A DNA stretch of 64,000 nucleotides from Chryseobacterium oncorhynchi (lineage in GTDB: Bacteria > Bacteroidota > Bacteroidia > Flavobacteriales > Weeksellaceae). The DNA lies in the NCBI RefSeq assembly GCF_002899895.1, contig NZ_PPEI02000001.1, positions 1,154,848-1,218,847 of the forward strand, given 5' to 3'. This document shows positions 1 through 8,582 of this stretch, piece after piece. The position numbers and the translations under genes are program-made. The notes beneath the pieces are model-generated. The model was not told the DNA's origin, ran no database searches, and saw only the letters and a program-made list of their open reading frames with translations. Every line of letters begins with the position of its first letter. The first letter of the stretch is position 1.

Positions 1-1144
1 GATAGTCAGCCTGATCTTTCCCGTATTTATATTCGTTCCAAAGGTATTCGGAATAGTTAGCAAAAGATTCATTTACGGTAAGGTTACTCCAGCTTTCTGC
101 TGTAACCAGGTCTCCAAACCAATGGTGGAATAATTCATGAGCAATGGTGTCTTCCCATGTATTTTCATCGATAAGCTGTCCCGGTTTTTGAAGAATATCA
201 CTTCCGTGGAGTGTTGCGGTAGTATTTTCCATCGCACCACTTACATAATTTCTACCGGAAATTTGTGCATATTTTGCCCAAGGATAATCATAGTTCAGTT
301 TTTTGGAGAAAAACTCGATCATTTCAGGTGTATTTCCGTAAATCTGCTTGGCATAAGGTTCATATTCCTTTTCAATGTAGTAATCCACAGGAATATTTCT
401 CCATTTATCTTTTACGATGGCATATTCACCTACTCCCATAAAGAAAAGATAGGTAGAGTGTCTTTTATCCATTACCCAATGATCTGTTCTGAGTCCATTG
501 GCTTCTTTCTGAGAATTTTTTAAAACTCCGTTTGAAAGTGTCACATATTTATCAGGAACCGTCATATAGATTTCCTGTGTGGTCTTTTGGTTGGATTTAT
601 CAATTGTTGGGAACCATGCTGAAGAAGATTCAGTTTCTCCCTGAGTCCAGATCTGTGTAGGCATATCCGGTTCTGTTCCTTGTGCATTAATGAAATAAAG
701 TCCTTTTGCATCATTAATAGCCATACTTCCCTGCTGTTTTACTTCGTTTGGACGGGATGTATATTTGATGTAAACTGTATAATCCTGATTTTTCTGATAG
801 GTTTTATCCAAAGTAATTTTCAGGACATCATCTTTATAATCGTATTTTAAAGGAGCTTTTTTACCGTTGTTATCAAGGGCAACTTCATGAATTAGCATTC
901 CCTTTGCATCAAGTACCAGTTCATTAGTAGCGTAGAAGTATGGTGAAGCAGTAAGCCATTCCTCTCCATTCATCTGTTCTTTCTGATAATCGAAGTTTAC
1001 CTTCAGTTTGGTATGTTTAAGTTCCGTTACTTTGGTATGGGTAGCCCTGTACACTTTTTCTCTTCCTGAAGTTTCAGTTTGTGCTGATACATTGGTGGAA
1101 AATAAAATTCCAAGTACAGCAATTGATAAAATGGCCTTTCTCAT
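1..1144 (-). CDS. M1 family metallopeptidase (aminopeptidase), C-terminus beyond window edge
   Basis: This is a zinc aminopeptidase of the M1 (gluzincin) family, predicted to be exported and to trim N-terminal residues from peptides in the periplasm or outside. The start ATG at 1144 opens a signal peptide ending in VSAQ. The exopeptidase motif GAMENTT lies near residue 302, and the zinc site HELFHHWFGD near residue 334 is followed by NESFANYSEYLW, which supplies the third ligand. The reading frame runs out of the window at base 1, so only the first ~381 residues are visible. It lies 25 bp downstream of a 72-aa gene on the same strand and may share its transcript. The family call is firm; the substrate is unknown. 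Confidence 0.93.
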   Translation of the reverse strand, partial: MRKAILSIAVLGILFSTNVSAQTETSGREKVYRATHTKVTELKHTKLKVNFDYQKEQMNGEEWLTASPYFYATNELVLDAKGMLIHEVALDNNGKKAPLKYDYKDDVLKITLDKTYQKNQDYTVYIKYTSRPNEVKQQGSMAINDAKGLYFINAQGTEPDMPTQIWTQGETESSSAWFPTIDKSNQKTTQEIYMTVPDKYVTLSNGVLKNSQKEANGLRTDHWVMDKRHSTYLFFMGVGEYAIVKDKWRNIPVDYYIEKEYEPYAKQIYGNTPEMIEFFSKKLNYDYPWAKYAQISGRNYVSGAMENTTATLHGSDILQKPGQLIDENTWEDTIAHELFHHWFGDLVTAESWSNLTVNESFANYSEYLWNEYKYGKDQADY

Positions 1145-1169
1145 CTGTCTACTTTATTATTATTTAGAA

Positions 1170-1388
1170 TTATTTTTTTATTATGATGTCAAAAATATCA
1201 TTAACAAGAGTTTCGTAATCCCCTGTTTTCAGTTGTTCCTTTGTTTTGGCAAAGGCTTTTTTCAGTTCACTTTCCGGGTTTTCATCATCTACTACTTCTG
1301 CTGAAGTAACTCCTTTCAATTGAAGTATTGCATTCTTAAGGACTTCCGGATCTACATTCTCTTCAATATTTATTTTTAAATACTTCAT
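1170..1388 (-). CDS. small conserved-looking hypothetical protein (72 aa)
   Basis: I do not recognise this protein. It is 72 residues, soluble and charged, starting MKYLKINIEENV, with no signal peptide or membrane segment. The N-terminal half (beta strand, helix, then VTSAEVVDD) resembles the alpha/beta pattern of small ferredoxin-like folds such as HMA domains, but it has no metal-binding CxxC, so this is only a shape resemblance. The C-terminal half is a Lys/Glu-rich helix ending IIIKK. Codon use and in-frame spacing 25 bp before the M1 peptidase support a real gene in a two-gene unit. Confidence 0.7.
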   Translation of the reverse strand: MKYLKINIEENVDPEVLKNAILQLKGVTSAEVVDDENPESELKKAFAKTKEQLKTGDYETLVNDIFDIIIKK

Positions 1389-1517
1389 GATTTATATTTG
1401 TAATTAGATATACTACTAATCCCCTTTTTAAAAGGAATTATAATCCGTTATGGATCTTCTTTCAAATTTAAAACTTATTTTAGAAACAATATACCTGTTT
1501 TAGGCATTTTAAGTATT

Positions 1518-1546
1518 TAAAAACAAGGCTGAAATCATTTCACCCT
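1518..1546 (-). terminator. possible terminator of the membrane-protein gene
   Basis: On the minus strand an imperfect hairpin (GGGTGAAA / TTTCAGCC with one mismatch) is followed by TTGTTTTT. It overlaps the stop codon of the gene ending at 1535, which is unusual but possible. Confidence 0.4.
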
Positions 1547-2986
1547 GTTTATTTTTCCGTTTTGGTAAAGAAATACGGTTGTACAATCCATTTTTCTTTC
1601 CACGTTATAAACATGGATTTTTTTGGAATCTATGCCATTCATTTCAGATAGCATTGGACTTTCCCAGTTATTGTAGAAAATAGGTTCTCTAAAAGTAAAG
1701 TGCGGATTGGTCTTTAATTCATTTGATATATCATATTTCAAACAGATTTCTCCATTTTCAATATGGTTTCCCTTAAGAGCAATGTTTAATTTGCTGAATA
1801 ATTCATTGTTAAACCGGCTTGCATAAATCCATGAATTTTTAACACTGATATCTGTGATCATAAGAAGAAAGGCAAGGGTTGCAAAACATACGCTGATTAT
1901 CTTATTTCCTAATTTCAGCTTAACCAATACATATACAATTCCTGTAATCACAAATAGCGTATAGAAAAGCCTTATGGCTCCAAGGTTTCGATTATCAAAT
2001 CCAAAAACAGTAGGAATATAGGATGAGAAAAGAAAGATACTTAATCCCAGCAGTATTGAAATCAGGGAAATGATTCCTAAGTTTTTAAAACGATGTAATT
2101 GACTTTTAAAATCATAAACAGAAAATACCTTATAAACGACTGAAGACACAATCAATGCGGATATTATTTCTACAATATGAATATTTCTAAGGTTCAGTAA
2201 TCCTTTATACATTCCCACAAAAAGATCCTTGAAAAACAGTTTAACGGAATAAACAGCTACCTGTACAACTCTTTTAAATTCAAAAATTCTTCCTACTTCA
2301 TCTCTTTGATAGGAATTAGCAAATAACTCCGGCTGGATAACCTTTCTGAAAAGGACGATGGTACCTGACGTAAGCAGTAAGAATAAGATTCTTTTTTTAT
2401 TATTCTTGATTAAAAATAAATTCAAAAGAATCAGCGGAAGAAAAATTTCGTAGCTTAAAATGGAGGCAATAAAAAACAGTGAGCTAAGTATTATATTTTT
2501 GCGAACGTAGATAAAGTAAATGCTTAATGAGAAAAAGATAGTTGCCAGATTCGAGTTAAGCATAATGGAAGAAAATTGAATACTTGTCCCAATTAAAGAA
2601 CATGAATATAGTAAAGTAACCAAACTAGCTAATTCTTTGGACAAAATATTTTTGGCAACCCAATAAATGACAATTAGAGAAAGAGGAAAAAAAAGTACAC
2701 CTAAAAGATAGATGTATTCATTAGACTTGGAAAAAAAAATCAAGGTTCCCGTGACAAAGCCAGACACAGGTCTTGCAGCCATGGTTGTGGAGTCCAGAAA
2801 AGAATAAATGTAACTGAAATACGACTCAGAAATTTGCTTTGATTCGTAAAGTTTACTCAGGTCGTCTGAGACTATTATTTTCTCTTTAAAAACAGCCAGG
2901 CATATATAAAGATTGTAAACAATTATTAAGATATTCAGAAATATCAGATAACTATTGTTTAATTTTTTTTCCATATTATTTTTCAA
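1535..2986 (-). CDS. polytopic membrane protein, GT-C glycosyltransferase-like
   Basis: A 483-residue inner-membrane protein with about ten or more hydrophobic helices. After the first helix there is an acidic SDDL motif, and AARPVSGF follows in the next loop. A DD pair in the first large loop followed by an RP motif is the arrangement of GT-C enzymes and of the GtrII-type glucosyltransferases, which transfer sugars from polyprenyl-phosphate donors to surface glycans. A soluble tail of about 90 residues ends the protein. No sugar or glycan genes lie next to it, so the acceptor cannot be guessed. It has its own promoter at 3020-3048. The membrane character is certain; the enzyme class is an inference. 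Confidence 0.75.
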   Translation of the reverse strand: MKNNMEKKLNNSYLIFLNILIIVYNLYICLAVFKEKIIVSDDLSKLYESKQISESYFSYIYSFLDSTTMAARPVSGFVTGTLIFFSKSNEYIYLLGVLFFPLSLIVIYWVAKNILSKELASLVTLLYSCSLIGTSIQFSSIMLNSNLATIFFSLSIYFIYVRKNIILSSLFFIASILSYEIFLPLILLNLFLIKNNKKRILFLLLTSGTIVLFRKVIQPELFANSYQRDEVGRIFEFKRVVQVAVYSVKLFFKDLFVGMYKGLLNLRNIHIVEIISALIVSSVVYKVFSVYDFKSQLHRFKNLGIISLISILLGLSIFLFSSYIPTVFGFDNRNLGAIRLFYTLFVITGIVYVLVKLKLGNKIISVCFATLAFLLMITDISVKNSWIYASRFNNELFSKLNIALKGNHIENGEICLKYDISNELKTNPHFTFREPIFYNNWESPMLSEMNGIDSKKIHVYNVERKMDCTTVFLYQNGKINRVK

Positions 2987-3019
2987 AATTTGTGGTGAAA
3001 ACTACATTTTCACAAGCGT

Positions 3020-3048
3020 CAAAAATAATGGAAATATACCAATTACAA
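3020..3048 (-). promoter_or_regulatory. promoter, TTG-N18-TATTTTTG
   Basis: A complete flavobacterial promoter match on the minus strand: TTG at 3046-3048, an 18-bp spacer, and TATTTTTG (TAnnTTTG) at 3020-3027. The expected start of transcription is near 3013, about 27 nt before the ATG at 2986. It sits downstream of the thyA hairpin. Confidence 0.7.
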
Positions 3049-3050
3049 AA

Positions 3051-3067
3051 GGATATTAAAAATATCC
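3051..3067 (-). terminator. probable terminator of thyA
   Basis: GGATATT / AATATCC with a 3-nt loop, followed on the minus strand by TTTTGT. It is short and AT-rich, but lies 10 bp after the thyA stop and just before the next promoter. Confidence 0.45.
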
Positions 3068-3076
3068 GGTGACATA

Positions 3077-3871
3077 TTAAATTGCTACCGGAGCTTTGAT
3101 GCCCGGATGTGGATCATAGTTTTCTAAAGTAAAGTCTTCGAAATCGAAATCAAAGATATCTTTAACGTCAGGATTCAGCTTCATAGTCGGAAGTGCTCTG
3201 GTTTCTCTTGAAAGCTGCCTGTTTACCTGCTCAAAATGGTTGTTGTAAATGTGAACATCTCCAAAACTGTGAACATAATCTCCTACTTCCAAATCACAAA
3301 CCTGCGCTACCATCATCAATAATAGTGCATAACTTGCAATATTGAAAGGAACACCAAGGAAAACATCTGCACTTCTCTGATAAAGCTGAAGAGACAATTT
3401 CCCATCTGCTACATAAAACTGGAATAATGCATGACAAGGGGCCAATGCCATATTTGGAATTTCTGCTACATTCCATGCAGAAACGATTAATCTTCGGGAA
3501 TCCGGATTTTTTTTGATCTGATCAATAACCTCAGTGATCTGATCTACAACTTTACCATCAGCTCCATTCCAGCTTCTCCATTGCGCTCCGTAAACGGGTC
3601 CAAGATCACCATTCTCATTTGCCCATTCGTCCCAGATGCTTACCCCGTTATCTTTAAGGTACTTGATATTGGTTTCTCCTTTCAAAAACCAAAGCAATTC
3701 GTAGATAATGGACTTCAAATGCACTTTTTTAGTGGTTACCAAAGGAAAGCCTTTTGACAGATCATATCTCAGCTGATATCCGAACACACTCCTTGTTCCG
3801 GTGCCTGTTCTATCGGTTTTATCAGTTCCGTTGTCTAAAATATGTTGTAAAAGATCCAGGTAATTTTGCAT
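3077..3871 (-). CDS. thyA: thymidylate synthase
   Basis: ThyA methylates dUMP to dTMP using 5,10-methylenetetrahydrofolate, the last step of de novo dTMP synthesis in the cytosol. From the chosen start ([10 protein letters not shown]) the protein is 264 residues, the same as E. coli ThyA, and the nucleophile in LAPCHALFQ falls at Cys146 as in that enzyme. [15 protein letters not shown], and the dUMP-binding [13 protein letters not shown] and HIYNNH motifs are intact. The frame is open to an upstream ATG at 3916, but those 15 residues would be coded inside a terminator-like hairpin (3903-3932), so I reject that start. No dihydrofolate reductase gene is adjacent. Confidence 0.98.
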   Translation of the reverse strand: MQNYLDLLQHILDNGTDKTDRTGTGTRSVFGYQLRYDLSKGFPLVTTKKVHLKSIIYELLWFLKGETNIKYLKDNGVSIWDEWANENGDLGPVYGAQWRSWNGADGKVVDQITEVIDQIKKNPDSRRLIVSAWNVAEIPNMALAPCHALFQFYVADGKLSLQLYQRSADVFLGVPFNIASYALLLMMVAQVCDLEVGDYVHSFGDVHIYNNHFEQVNRQLSRETRALPTMKLNPDVKDIFDFDFEDFTLENYDPHPGIKAPVAI

Positions 3872-3902
3872 TTTGAAAGGAATTTTATGGTTCAAATTTA
3901 CT

Positions 3903-3932
3903 AAAAAAGCATTCAATATTTGAATGCTTTTT
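3903..3932 (-). terminator. rho-independent terminator of the repeat-protein gene
   Basis: Perfect 13-bp arms (AAAAAGCATTCAA / TTGAATGCTTTTT, 3-nt loop), followed on the minus strand by TTTTTTAG. It closes the operon ending at 4017 and separates it from thyA. Confidence 0.75.
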
Positions 3933-4016
3933 AAAATAGATGCTCACGTTTTTTAGTAAACATTTGTATATCTGTTATCTACAAGTTATTGAAATAATCT
4001 ATATCATGTTATGGAA

Positions 4017-4667
4017 CTACAATACGGAAACACTAATTTTTTCACTGTTTCCATTGATGGATTTCAGCAGTCCATAACTGTGTTTATCTATAAATCTATC
4101 ATCAGAGTAATCCAGATTTACAGGACCGAATTTTATAAGTTTCTGAAATTTACTCTGGTCGATAATATCCTTTGTTCCATAATCGATGGAAATATCGCCT
4201 ATTTTTTTCAACTTACCCATTCTGCTGTTATCGATGACATCATCGGGCCAATAATCTACGTTAAGGTCTCCTATTTTCTTTACTTTACCTGCTTTTTCTC
4301 TGGTAAAGGCAGAATCATCCCAATAGTCTACAGAAATATTTCCTATACTTTTCAGTTTACCGTTTTTGGCACTATCCCAGCCCAATTCATCCCAATAATC
4401 TATTTTGACACTGCCAATACTTTTAAGCTTTCCATATTTAATCTTATCGAAAGTCTTATCATTATAGTATTCAATTTTACCATTCAGCTCCGGAGCATTA
4501 AAATCGGAAATTAACCCCTCAGAATCAAGGGTAATAACAAAATCGTTTACCGTAATTTTTACAGATTCCAGATCATAGGTCTTCCCTGAAACAATGGCTC
4601 TCATCTGTGCATTAATCGCTAAACTGCCCAATAAAAAAGCAAGGAGAAGTACATTTTTAAATTTCAT
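4017..4667 (-). CDS. exported protein built from 24-residue repeats
   Basis: I do not recognise a named family. From the ATG at 4667 the protein has a signal peptide (MKFKNVLLLAFLLGSLAINA) and 216 residues in all. The body contains five tandem units of about 24 residues with the pattern GKLKxIGxIxIDYWDD, preceded by a degenerate unit (NGKIEYYNDKTFDKIKYG). The regular alternation of short strands and turns suggests a repetitive beta structure, possibly a sheet or solenoid on the periplasmic side. The frame continues upstream to 4751, but that would run through the end of the GreA/B-like gene and bury the signal peptide. It lies 16 bp after that gene and is probably co-transcribed with it. Confidence 0.8.
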   Translation of the reverse strand: MKFKNVLLLAFLLGSLAINAQMRAIVSGKTYDLESVKITVNDFVITLDSEGLISDFNAPELNGKIEYYNDKTFDKIKYGKLKSIGSVKIDYWDELGWDSAKNGKLKSIGNISVDYWDDSAFTREKAGKVKKIGDLNVDYWPDDVIDNSRMGKLKKIGDISIDYGTKDIIDQSKFQKLIKFGPVNLDYSDDRFIDKHSYGLLKSINGNSEKISVSVL

Positions 4668-4683
4668 AATAGTAAAGATTGAT

Positions 4684-5124
4684 CTACCAGATGTTTTCAA
4701 TATTCTGATTGATATTGTTGATGGTAAATGTTTCTCCCATTTTCTTGCCAAACATTGCTTTCACTAGAGGAGATTCTGATGAAACTGTCATCATTTTCTG
4801 ATTTTCAAAAATAATTTCTCCCATTGAAGCCGCCACATAGAACAACCCTTTATTGGTTTTCACCAAAGCTCCGTTCTGAACTTTTTCAGAAAGATCAGCT
4901 GTCATTTTTTGTAGAACAGCCTGTTGATTCAGGACTTCATTAAGCTGACGCTGCAGATTATTAATTTCCTGCTGAAGCATTTCTCTACCCGTTTCGTATT
5001 TATCTCCCATCGAACTTTTTGTGTCGTTATTAGAGGCACGTGTTTCATTGATCAGGTTTTCGAAATACTGAATCTTATCTGTTAATTTGGCTTTGAGTAT
5101 GTTTATTATTTCCTGTTTGTTCAT
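4684..5124 (-). CDS. GreA/GreB-like transcript-cleavage-factor family protein
   Basis: A 146-residue cytosolic protein with a coiled-coil N-terminal half (residues ~1-85, including LQQEINNLQRQLNEVLNQQ) and a small beta domain (GALVKTNKGLFYVAASMGEI ... SPLVKAMFGKKMGETF). This is the layout of GreA/GreB, in which the coiled coil enters the RNA polymerase secondary channel. The SPLVKAMFGKKxGE segment corresponds to the SPLGxALLGKxxGD motif of the GreA C-terminal domain. Flavobacterial members are shorter and divergent, and databases often give them unrelated enzyme names. The start MNKQEII was chosen over 5175 because the latter adds a non-conserved tail. It is the first gene of a pair with the repeat protein. 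Confidence 0.75.
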   Translation of the reverse strand: MNKQEIINILKAKLTDKIQYFENLINETRASNNDTKSSMGDKYETGREMLQQEINNLQRQLNEVLNQQAVLQKMTADLSEKVQNGALVKTNKGLFYVAASMGEIIFENQKMMTVSSESPLVKAMFGKKMGETFTINNINQNIENIW

Positions 5125-5183
5125 TGTAATGATATTGTTTGGTTGTGAGAGGTAAAAACCACTCATCAAAATCATAAATTTTA

Positions 5184-5206
5184 ATTCCCCTCCGACAGAG
5201 GGGAAT
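5184..5206 (-). terminator. hairpin downstream of the amylase gene
   Basis: ATTCCCCTC / GAGGGGAAT with a 5-nt loop. The following bases on the minus strand (TAAAATTT) make only a weak U-tract, so it may be a weak terminator or a stabilising 3' hairpin. Confidence 0.45.
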
Positions 5207-5273
5207 ATGGTGCACTTAAAATTCTGTAATTAGGATTTTATAATTTCAGCCAGAATTTCAATGGCCTTAATTT

Positions 5274-6623
5274 TCATTTTTCAAATACAGCATAATCTGA
5301 AACCTTGAAATTGAAATCTTTACTTTCATCAAAGTTTCTTTTAGTTTTTTCAAAAACGTTTCTGAATGTTCCTGATATATTTCCATCTTCAATGGTAAAG
5401 TTGACAGGTTCTTTTGACATATTTAAAATGACCAGCACTTCATCTTTTCCATTTTTTCTTACGTAGGCCAGAATCTTGTCATTGGCAGTTGTATTGAGAA
5501 GATAGGTGGTAACATTTGAATCTCCGCCTCTCAAAGCAGGATTGGATGCTTTTAAATCTAATAGTGTTTTATAGAAGTCTGCAACCTGGTAAGTTTTACT
5601 CCACTTGATGACATCTTTCTCAAAAAACTCCAGCCTTTTCATGTTGGGAAGCTCCTGCCCAGAGTATAATAGTGGAACCCCATTCCATGTTGCTGAAAAT
5701 ACGGCCATAGGTTTTGCAATGACTGCATATTTTTCATATTCTGTTCCGTTCCATGAGTTTTCATCATGATTAGCTGTAAACCAAGCCCTCATTGACTTAT
5801 CGCCAATATTGGAATATTGTACCAATAAATCTTTCAATTCCTGAAGAGGTTCATTTTTTTTGTAATAATCTGCGGATTTATGCATCCACTTCCAGGAATA
5901 GCTTGCATCAAATACCTTTCCGTACTCAGGACTTTCCAGCTCATCAAATTCTCCTAACCAAAAGAGAGGTTTTACTTTTTCTACTTCAGGACGTGCCTGT
6001 TCCCAGAAATCAACTTCTACCCATGAAGCGAGATCACATCTGAAACCATCAATATTGGTTTCTGTTACCCAGAACTTCATGGCTTCAATCATTGCCTGAC
6101 GCATTTCCTGATTTTTATAATCCAGCTCAATGATATCATCCATTCCTGATGCAATATGAAATTTTCCGTCAGGATCTTTTAAATAAAATTCAGGATGTGT
6201 TTTTGTCCAAACATGATCCCACCCTGTATGATTGGCTACCCAGTCTATGATCACCTTGAAGCCAAGTCTGTGTGCTTCGTTCACCATATCCTTGAAATCT
6301 TGCAGTGTCCCGAATTCCGGATTAATGGAGGTATAATCTGCCGCTGCATAAGGACTTCCCAGACTTCCTTTTTTATTTTGCTGTGCAATTGGGGTAATAG
6401 GCATAAACCAAAGTGTTTTTACTCCCATTGATTTCAGTCGGGGCATTTCTTTTGCAAATGCTTTAAAAGTTCCTTCCTGAGTATATTGTCTTATGTTTAC
6501 TTCGTAGATATTAGTGTTATGTTTCCAGTCTTTTGGCAAATCTGTCATCTTCCCTGTATTTTTTTGAGTGGTACAGGAAACAATTCCCAGACCAATTATG
6601 GCTAATAAAATTAATTTTTTCAT
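5274..6623 (-). CDS. alpha-amylase family (GH13) lipoprotein
   Basis: A glycoside hydrolase of family 13 that should cut alpha-1,4-glucans or maltodextrins. The N-terminus is a lipoprotein signal with the lipobox GIVSC (Cys17), so the enzyme is anchored in the outer or inner membrane facing outward. All four conserved GH13 regions are visible: DWVANHT, GFRCDLA (nucleophile Asp), GEFDE (acid/base Glu) and FTANHDENS. A C-terminal beta domain (about residues 370-449) follows the barrel. At 449 residues it is compact. No SusC/SusD pair or regulator sits beside it, so it is not part of an obvious starch locus. Exact substrate specificity cannot be read from sequence. Confidence 0.93.
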   Translation of the reverse strand: MKKLILLAIIGLGIVSCTTQKNTGKMTDLPKDWKHNTNIYEVNIRQYTQEGTFKAFAKEMPRLKSMGVKTLWFMPITPIAQQNKKGSLGSPYAAADYTSINPEFGTLQDFKDMVNEAHRLGFKVIIDWVANHTGWDHVWTKTHPEFYLKDPDGKFHIASGMDDIIELDYKNQEMRQAMIEAMKFWVTETNIDGFRCDLASWVEVDFWEQARPEVEKVKPLFWLGEFDELESPEYGKVFDASYSWKWMHKSADYYKKNEPLQELKDLLVQYSNIGDKSMRAWFTANHDENSWNGTEYEKYAVIAKPMAVFSATWNGVPLLYSGQELPNMKRLEFFEKDVIKWSKTYQVADFYKTLLDLKASNPALRGGDSNVTTYLLNTTANDKILAYVRKNGKDEVLVILNMSKEPVNFTIEDGNISGTFRNVFEKTKRNFDESKDFNFKVSDYAVFEK

Positions 6624-6637
6624 TAATCTATTTTTAA

Positions 6638-6645
6638 CAAAAGTA
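6638..6645 (-). promoter_or_regulatory. candidate -7 element for the amylase gene
   Basis: TACTTTTG on the minus strand (TAnnTTTG), 14 bp before the ATG at 6623. No TTG at the usual distance was found. Confidence 0.4.
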
Positions 6646-6718
6646 AGAATTTTGGTCAGGAAAAGGGTAAAGAAGCGGAGAAAGGCGAAAAGATAAAATC
6701 AAGTTGCCCATTTTCAAT

Positions 6719-6747
6719 AAAAAAGCCCCAGATTAAAAATCCGGGGC
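6719..6747 (-). terminator. rho-independent terminator
   Basis: GCCCCagATT / AATccGGGGC hairpin followed on the minus strand by TTTTTTATTG, 25 bp after the stop of the gene at 6772. Confidence 0.85.
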
Positions 6748-6771
6748 ATATATCTTGTATGTTCTTACATC

Positions 6772-7368
6772 TTATCTTTCATCATCATTGTCATCTTCAT
6801 CTTCAAAGACATCATCGTTGTAGTCTTCTTCTTCGTCATCATCGAAGTTGTCATCTTCATCTGAGAAGTTTCCTCCTGATCCAAAATCGTCATCAAAGCT
6901 AAAATCATCGTCCATAAGAGGCATTGCTGATTTCTTTTTAGATCCTCCAGCGTTTCCGCTTTTGCTAGGAGCTTTTAAAGGAACATTTCCAAACCTGAAA
7001 ACGGTAATTGGATAGGTAACTCCTTTTTTATCCTCAATACTCTCTACAAGTTCACAATAAAACTCCCAAAGATCCAGTAGCCCATATTGGAATTGTGCTT
7101 TGTCTCCAGCATTTTCAAAAGCCTCATCAATGTACACATCTGACATAATCTCGCCATCACCATCATCACTCATATCTTCGAGTGGGACACTTTTTACGAT
7201 TGTTCCATCACTCTCTAACAGATTAAAAGCAGAAAGCTCTTCTCCTTGCAGATTGAACGCACTTTTAATTCCTAAATGTAAATTCCATAACGTTTGTTTT
7301 CCTTTAACTTCAATATCACGGAAAATATCCTCTTTCGCATCTAATATTACGCGGATTTTGTAAACCAT
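6772..7368 (-). CDS. PRiA4b ORF-3-like family protein with acidic tail
   Basis: The first ~130 residues match the pattern of the plasmid pRiA4b ORF-3 family: a beta-grasp-like start (MVYKIRVILDAKEDIFRDIEV), then LWNLHLGIKSAF and LLDLWEFYCELVES. The family has no established biochemical role. A Gly/Lys linker (SKSGNAGGSKKKS) leads into a tail of about 50 residues that is almost all Asp and Glu with a few Phe (FSFDDDFGSGG...), a DNA-mimic-like composition. The protein should be cytosolic. It is monocistronic, with a complete promoter (7422-7449) and a strong terminator. The family assignment is likely; any function for the tail is a guess. Confidence 0.85.
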   Translation of the reverse strand: MVYKIRVILDAKEDIFRDIEVKGKQTLWNLHLGIKSAFNLQGEELSAFNLLESDGTIVKSVPLEDMSDDGDGEIMSDVYIDEAFENAGDKAQFQYGLLDLWEFYCELVESIEDKKGVTYPITVFRFGNVPLKAPSKSGNAGGSKKKSAMPLMDDDFSFDDDFGSGGNFSDEDDNFDDDEEEDYNDDVFEDEDDNDDER

Positions 7369-7421
7369 ATCAGTTTCTTAAATTACTTTTTTGCCTTTAT
7401 AATTATGATAAATCTCTGGTG

Positions 7422-7449
7422 CAAATATATAATAAATGACATGTGACAA
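7422..7449 (-). promoter_or_regulatory. promoter, TTG-N17-TATATTTG
   Basis: Complete flavobacterial promoter on the minus strand: TTG at 7447-7449, 17-bp spacer, TATATTTG at 7422-7429. It predicts a 5' leader of about 47 nt for the gene starting at 7368. Confidence 0.7.
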
Positions 7450-7502
7450 AAAAATATTTCAGGATTTTTTAAATTATTTTTTTTTCTTACATTTTGACGA
7501 AA

Positions 7503-8534
7503 TTATTTACTTTTTTCGAGCATAAAACTAAACTTTGTTCCCTCGAGATAAACACTTTCTACTGTAATATTTTCATTATGAGCTTCAAGGATATGCTTTA
7601 CAATAGCTAATCCTAATCCTGAACCTCCTTCTCTTCTGCTTCTGCTGGTTTCTACACGGTAGAATCTTTCAAAAATCCTTGGGAGAATTTCAGATTTGAT
7701 TCCCATTCCGTTGTCTATCACTTCTATCAGCACCTTATTTTTCAAGACACTTGTCTTTACTATAACCCTTGCTTCCTGCCTGTTCGCATAATGAATGGCA
7801 TTTGAAATAAGGTTAATAAAGACTTGAGAAATCTTTTGTTTATCAGCTTCCACAAAGATTTGTGGATGAAGAGTCTGAATCTGTAAGGTTGTATTATGTT
7901 TTTCTGCTTCAAGATCAAGTAGATCAAAAATCTCTTTGATAAGAAGATTGACGTCAAATTTTGAAACTGTAAGATTAATTTCTCCGGCTTCAAGCCTGTT
8001 GATCATATCAAGGTCTGTAACAATGGCAATAAGCCTTTCTACAGATTTATCGATTCTTTCCAGGTATTTATCACGAATGGTAAGATTATCTACTCCTCCG
8101 TCTCTTAATGTTTCTACATAGCCCTGGATGGAAAATAGCGGCGTTTTAAGTTCATGGGAAACGTTTCCGATGTATTCTTTACGGTAGCTTTCCATCTCTT
8201 TCATCATGTCAATTTCTGTCACTTTCTGCTGATTCAGGTCTGAAAACCTTTCTCCCAGTTCCTTGATGGTAATATTTTCATCATGGTCGTGCACAATCTC
8301 CTGAGGAAGAATCCCGGAAAGTCCTTTTACCTGCTTCCTACCGTAATAATTGAACAAAAGCTCCAATACGACGCAATTGACAATAAAGATCAGGATAACA
8401 CAGATTAAAAGCCCTGTTTTAAACAAAGGGGTTTCGTAATAGATGTCTTTAAGTGAATCGAAAACGACCACCAAAAAGAGCATTACCAGAGTCAAAAGAC
8501 TGGAGGCAACAAGTGTAAGTCTGTAAAATTTCAA
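7503..8534 (-). CDS. sensor histidine kinase, PhoR-like
   Basis: A 343-residue membrane kinase. Two hydrophobic segments (residues ~8-25 and ~41-62) enclose only a ~15-residue loop, so it has almost no periplasmic sensor domain. HisKA follows with VSHELKTPLFSIQGY (phospho-acceptor His127), then the ATPase domain with the N box (NLISNAIHYA), G1 (DNGMGIK), F box and G2 (GSGLGLAI). The short-loop design is typical of PhoR-type kinases that sense through partners rather than a ligand domain. It lies 48 bp after the response regulator gene and is surely its partner. A phosphate signal is possible from similarity but unproven. Confidence 0.93.
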   Translation of the reverse strand: MKFYRLTLVASSLLTLVMLFLVVVFDSLKDIYYETPLFKTGLLICVILIFIVNCVVLELLFNYYGRKQVKGLSGILPQEIVHDHDENITIKELGERFSDLNQQKVTEIDMMKEMESYRKEYIGNVSHELKTPLFSIQGYVETLRDGGVDNLTIRDKYLERIDKSVERLIAIVTDLDMINRLEAGEINLTVSKFDVNLLIKEIFDLLDLEAEKHNTTLQIQTLHPQIFVEADKQKISQVFINLISNAIHYANRQEARVIVKTSVLKNKVLIEVIDNGMGIKSEILPRIFERFYRVETSRSRREGGSGLGLAIVKHILEAHNENITVESVYLEGTKFSFMLEKSK

Positions 8535-8582
8535 TTTTACAAAGTTTTAATGATTGAACGTAAAGTTAAGGTTTCTAATTGA

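Noticed and set aside
3872-3916. Upstream start for ThyA giving 279 aa
   Set aside because: It would be coded through a terminator hairpin, and 264 aa matches the family exactly.
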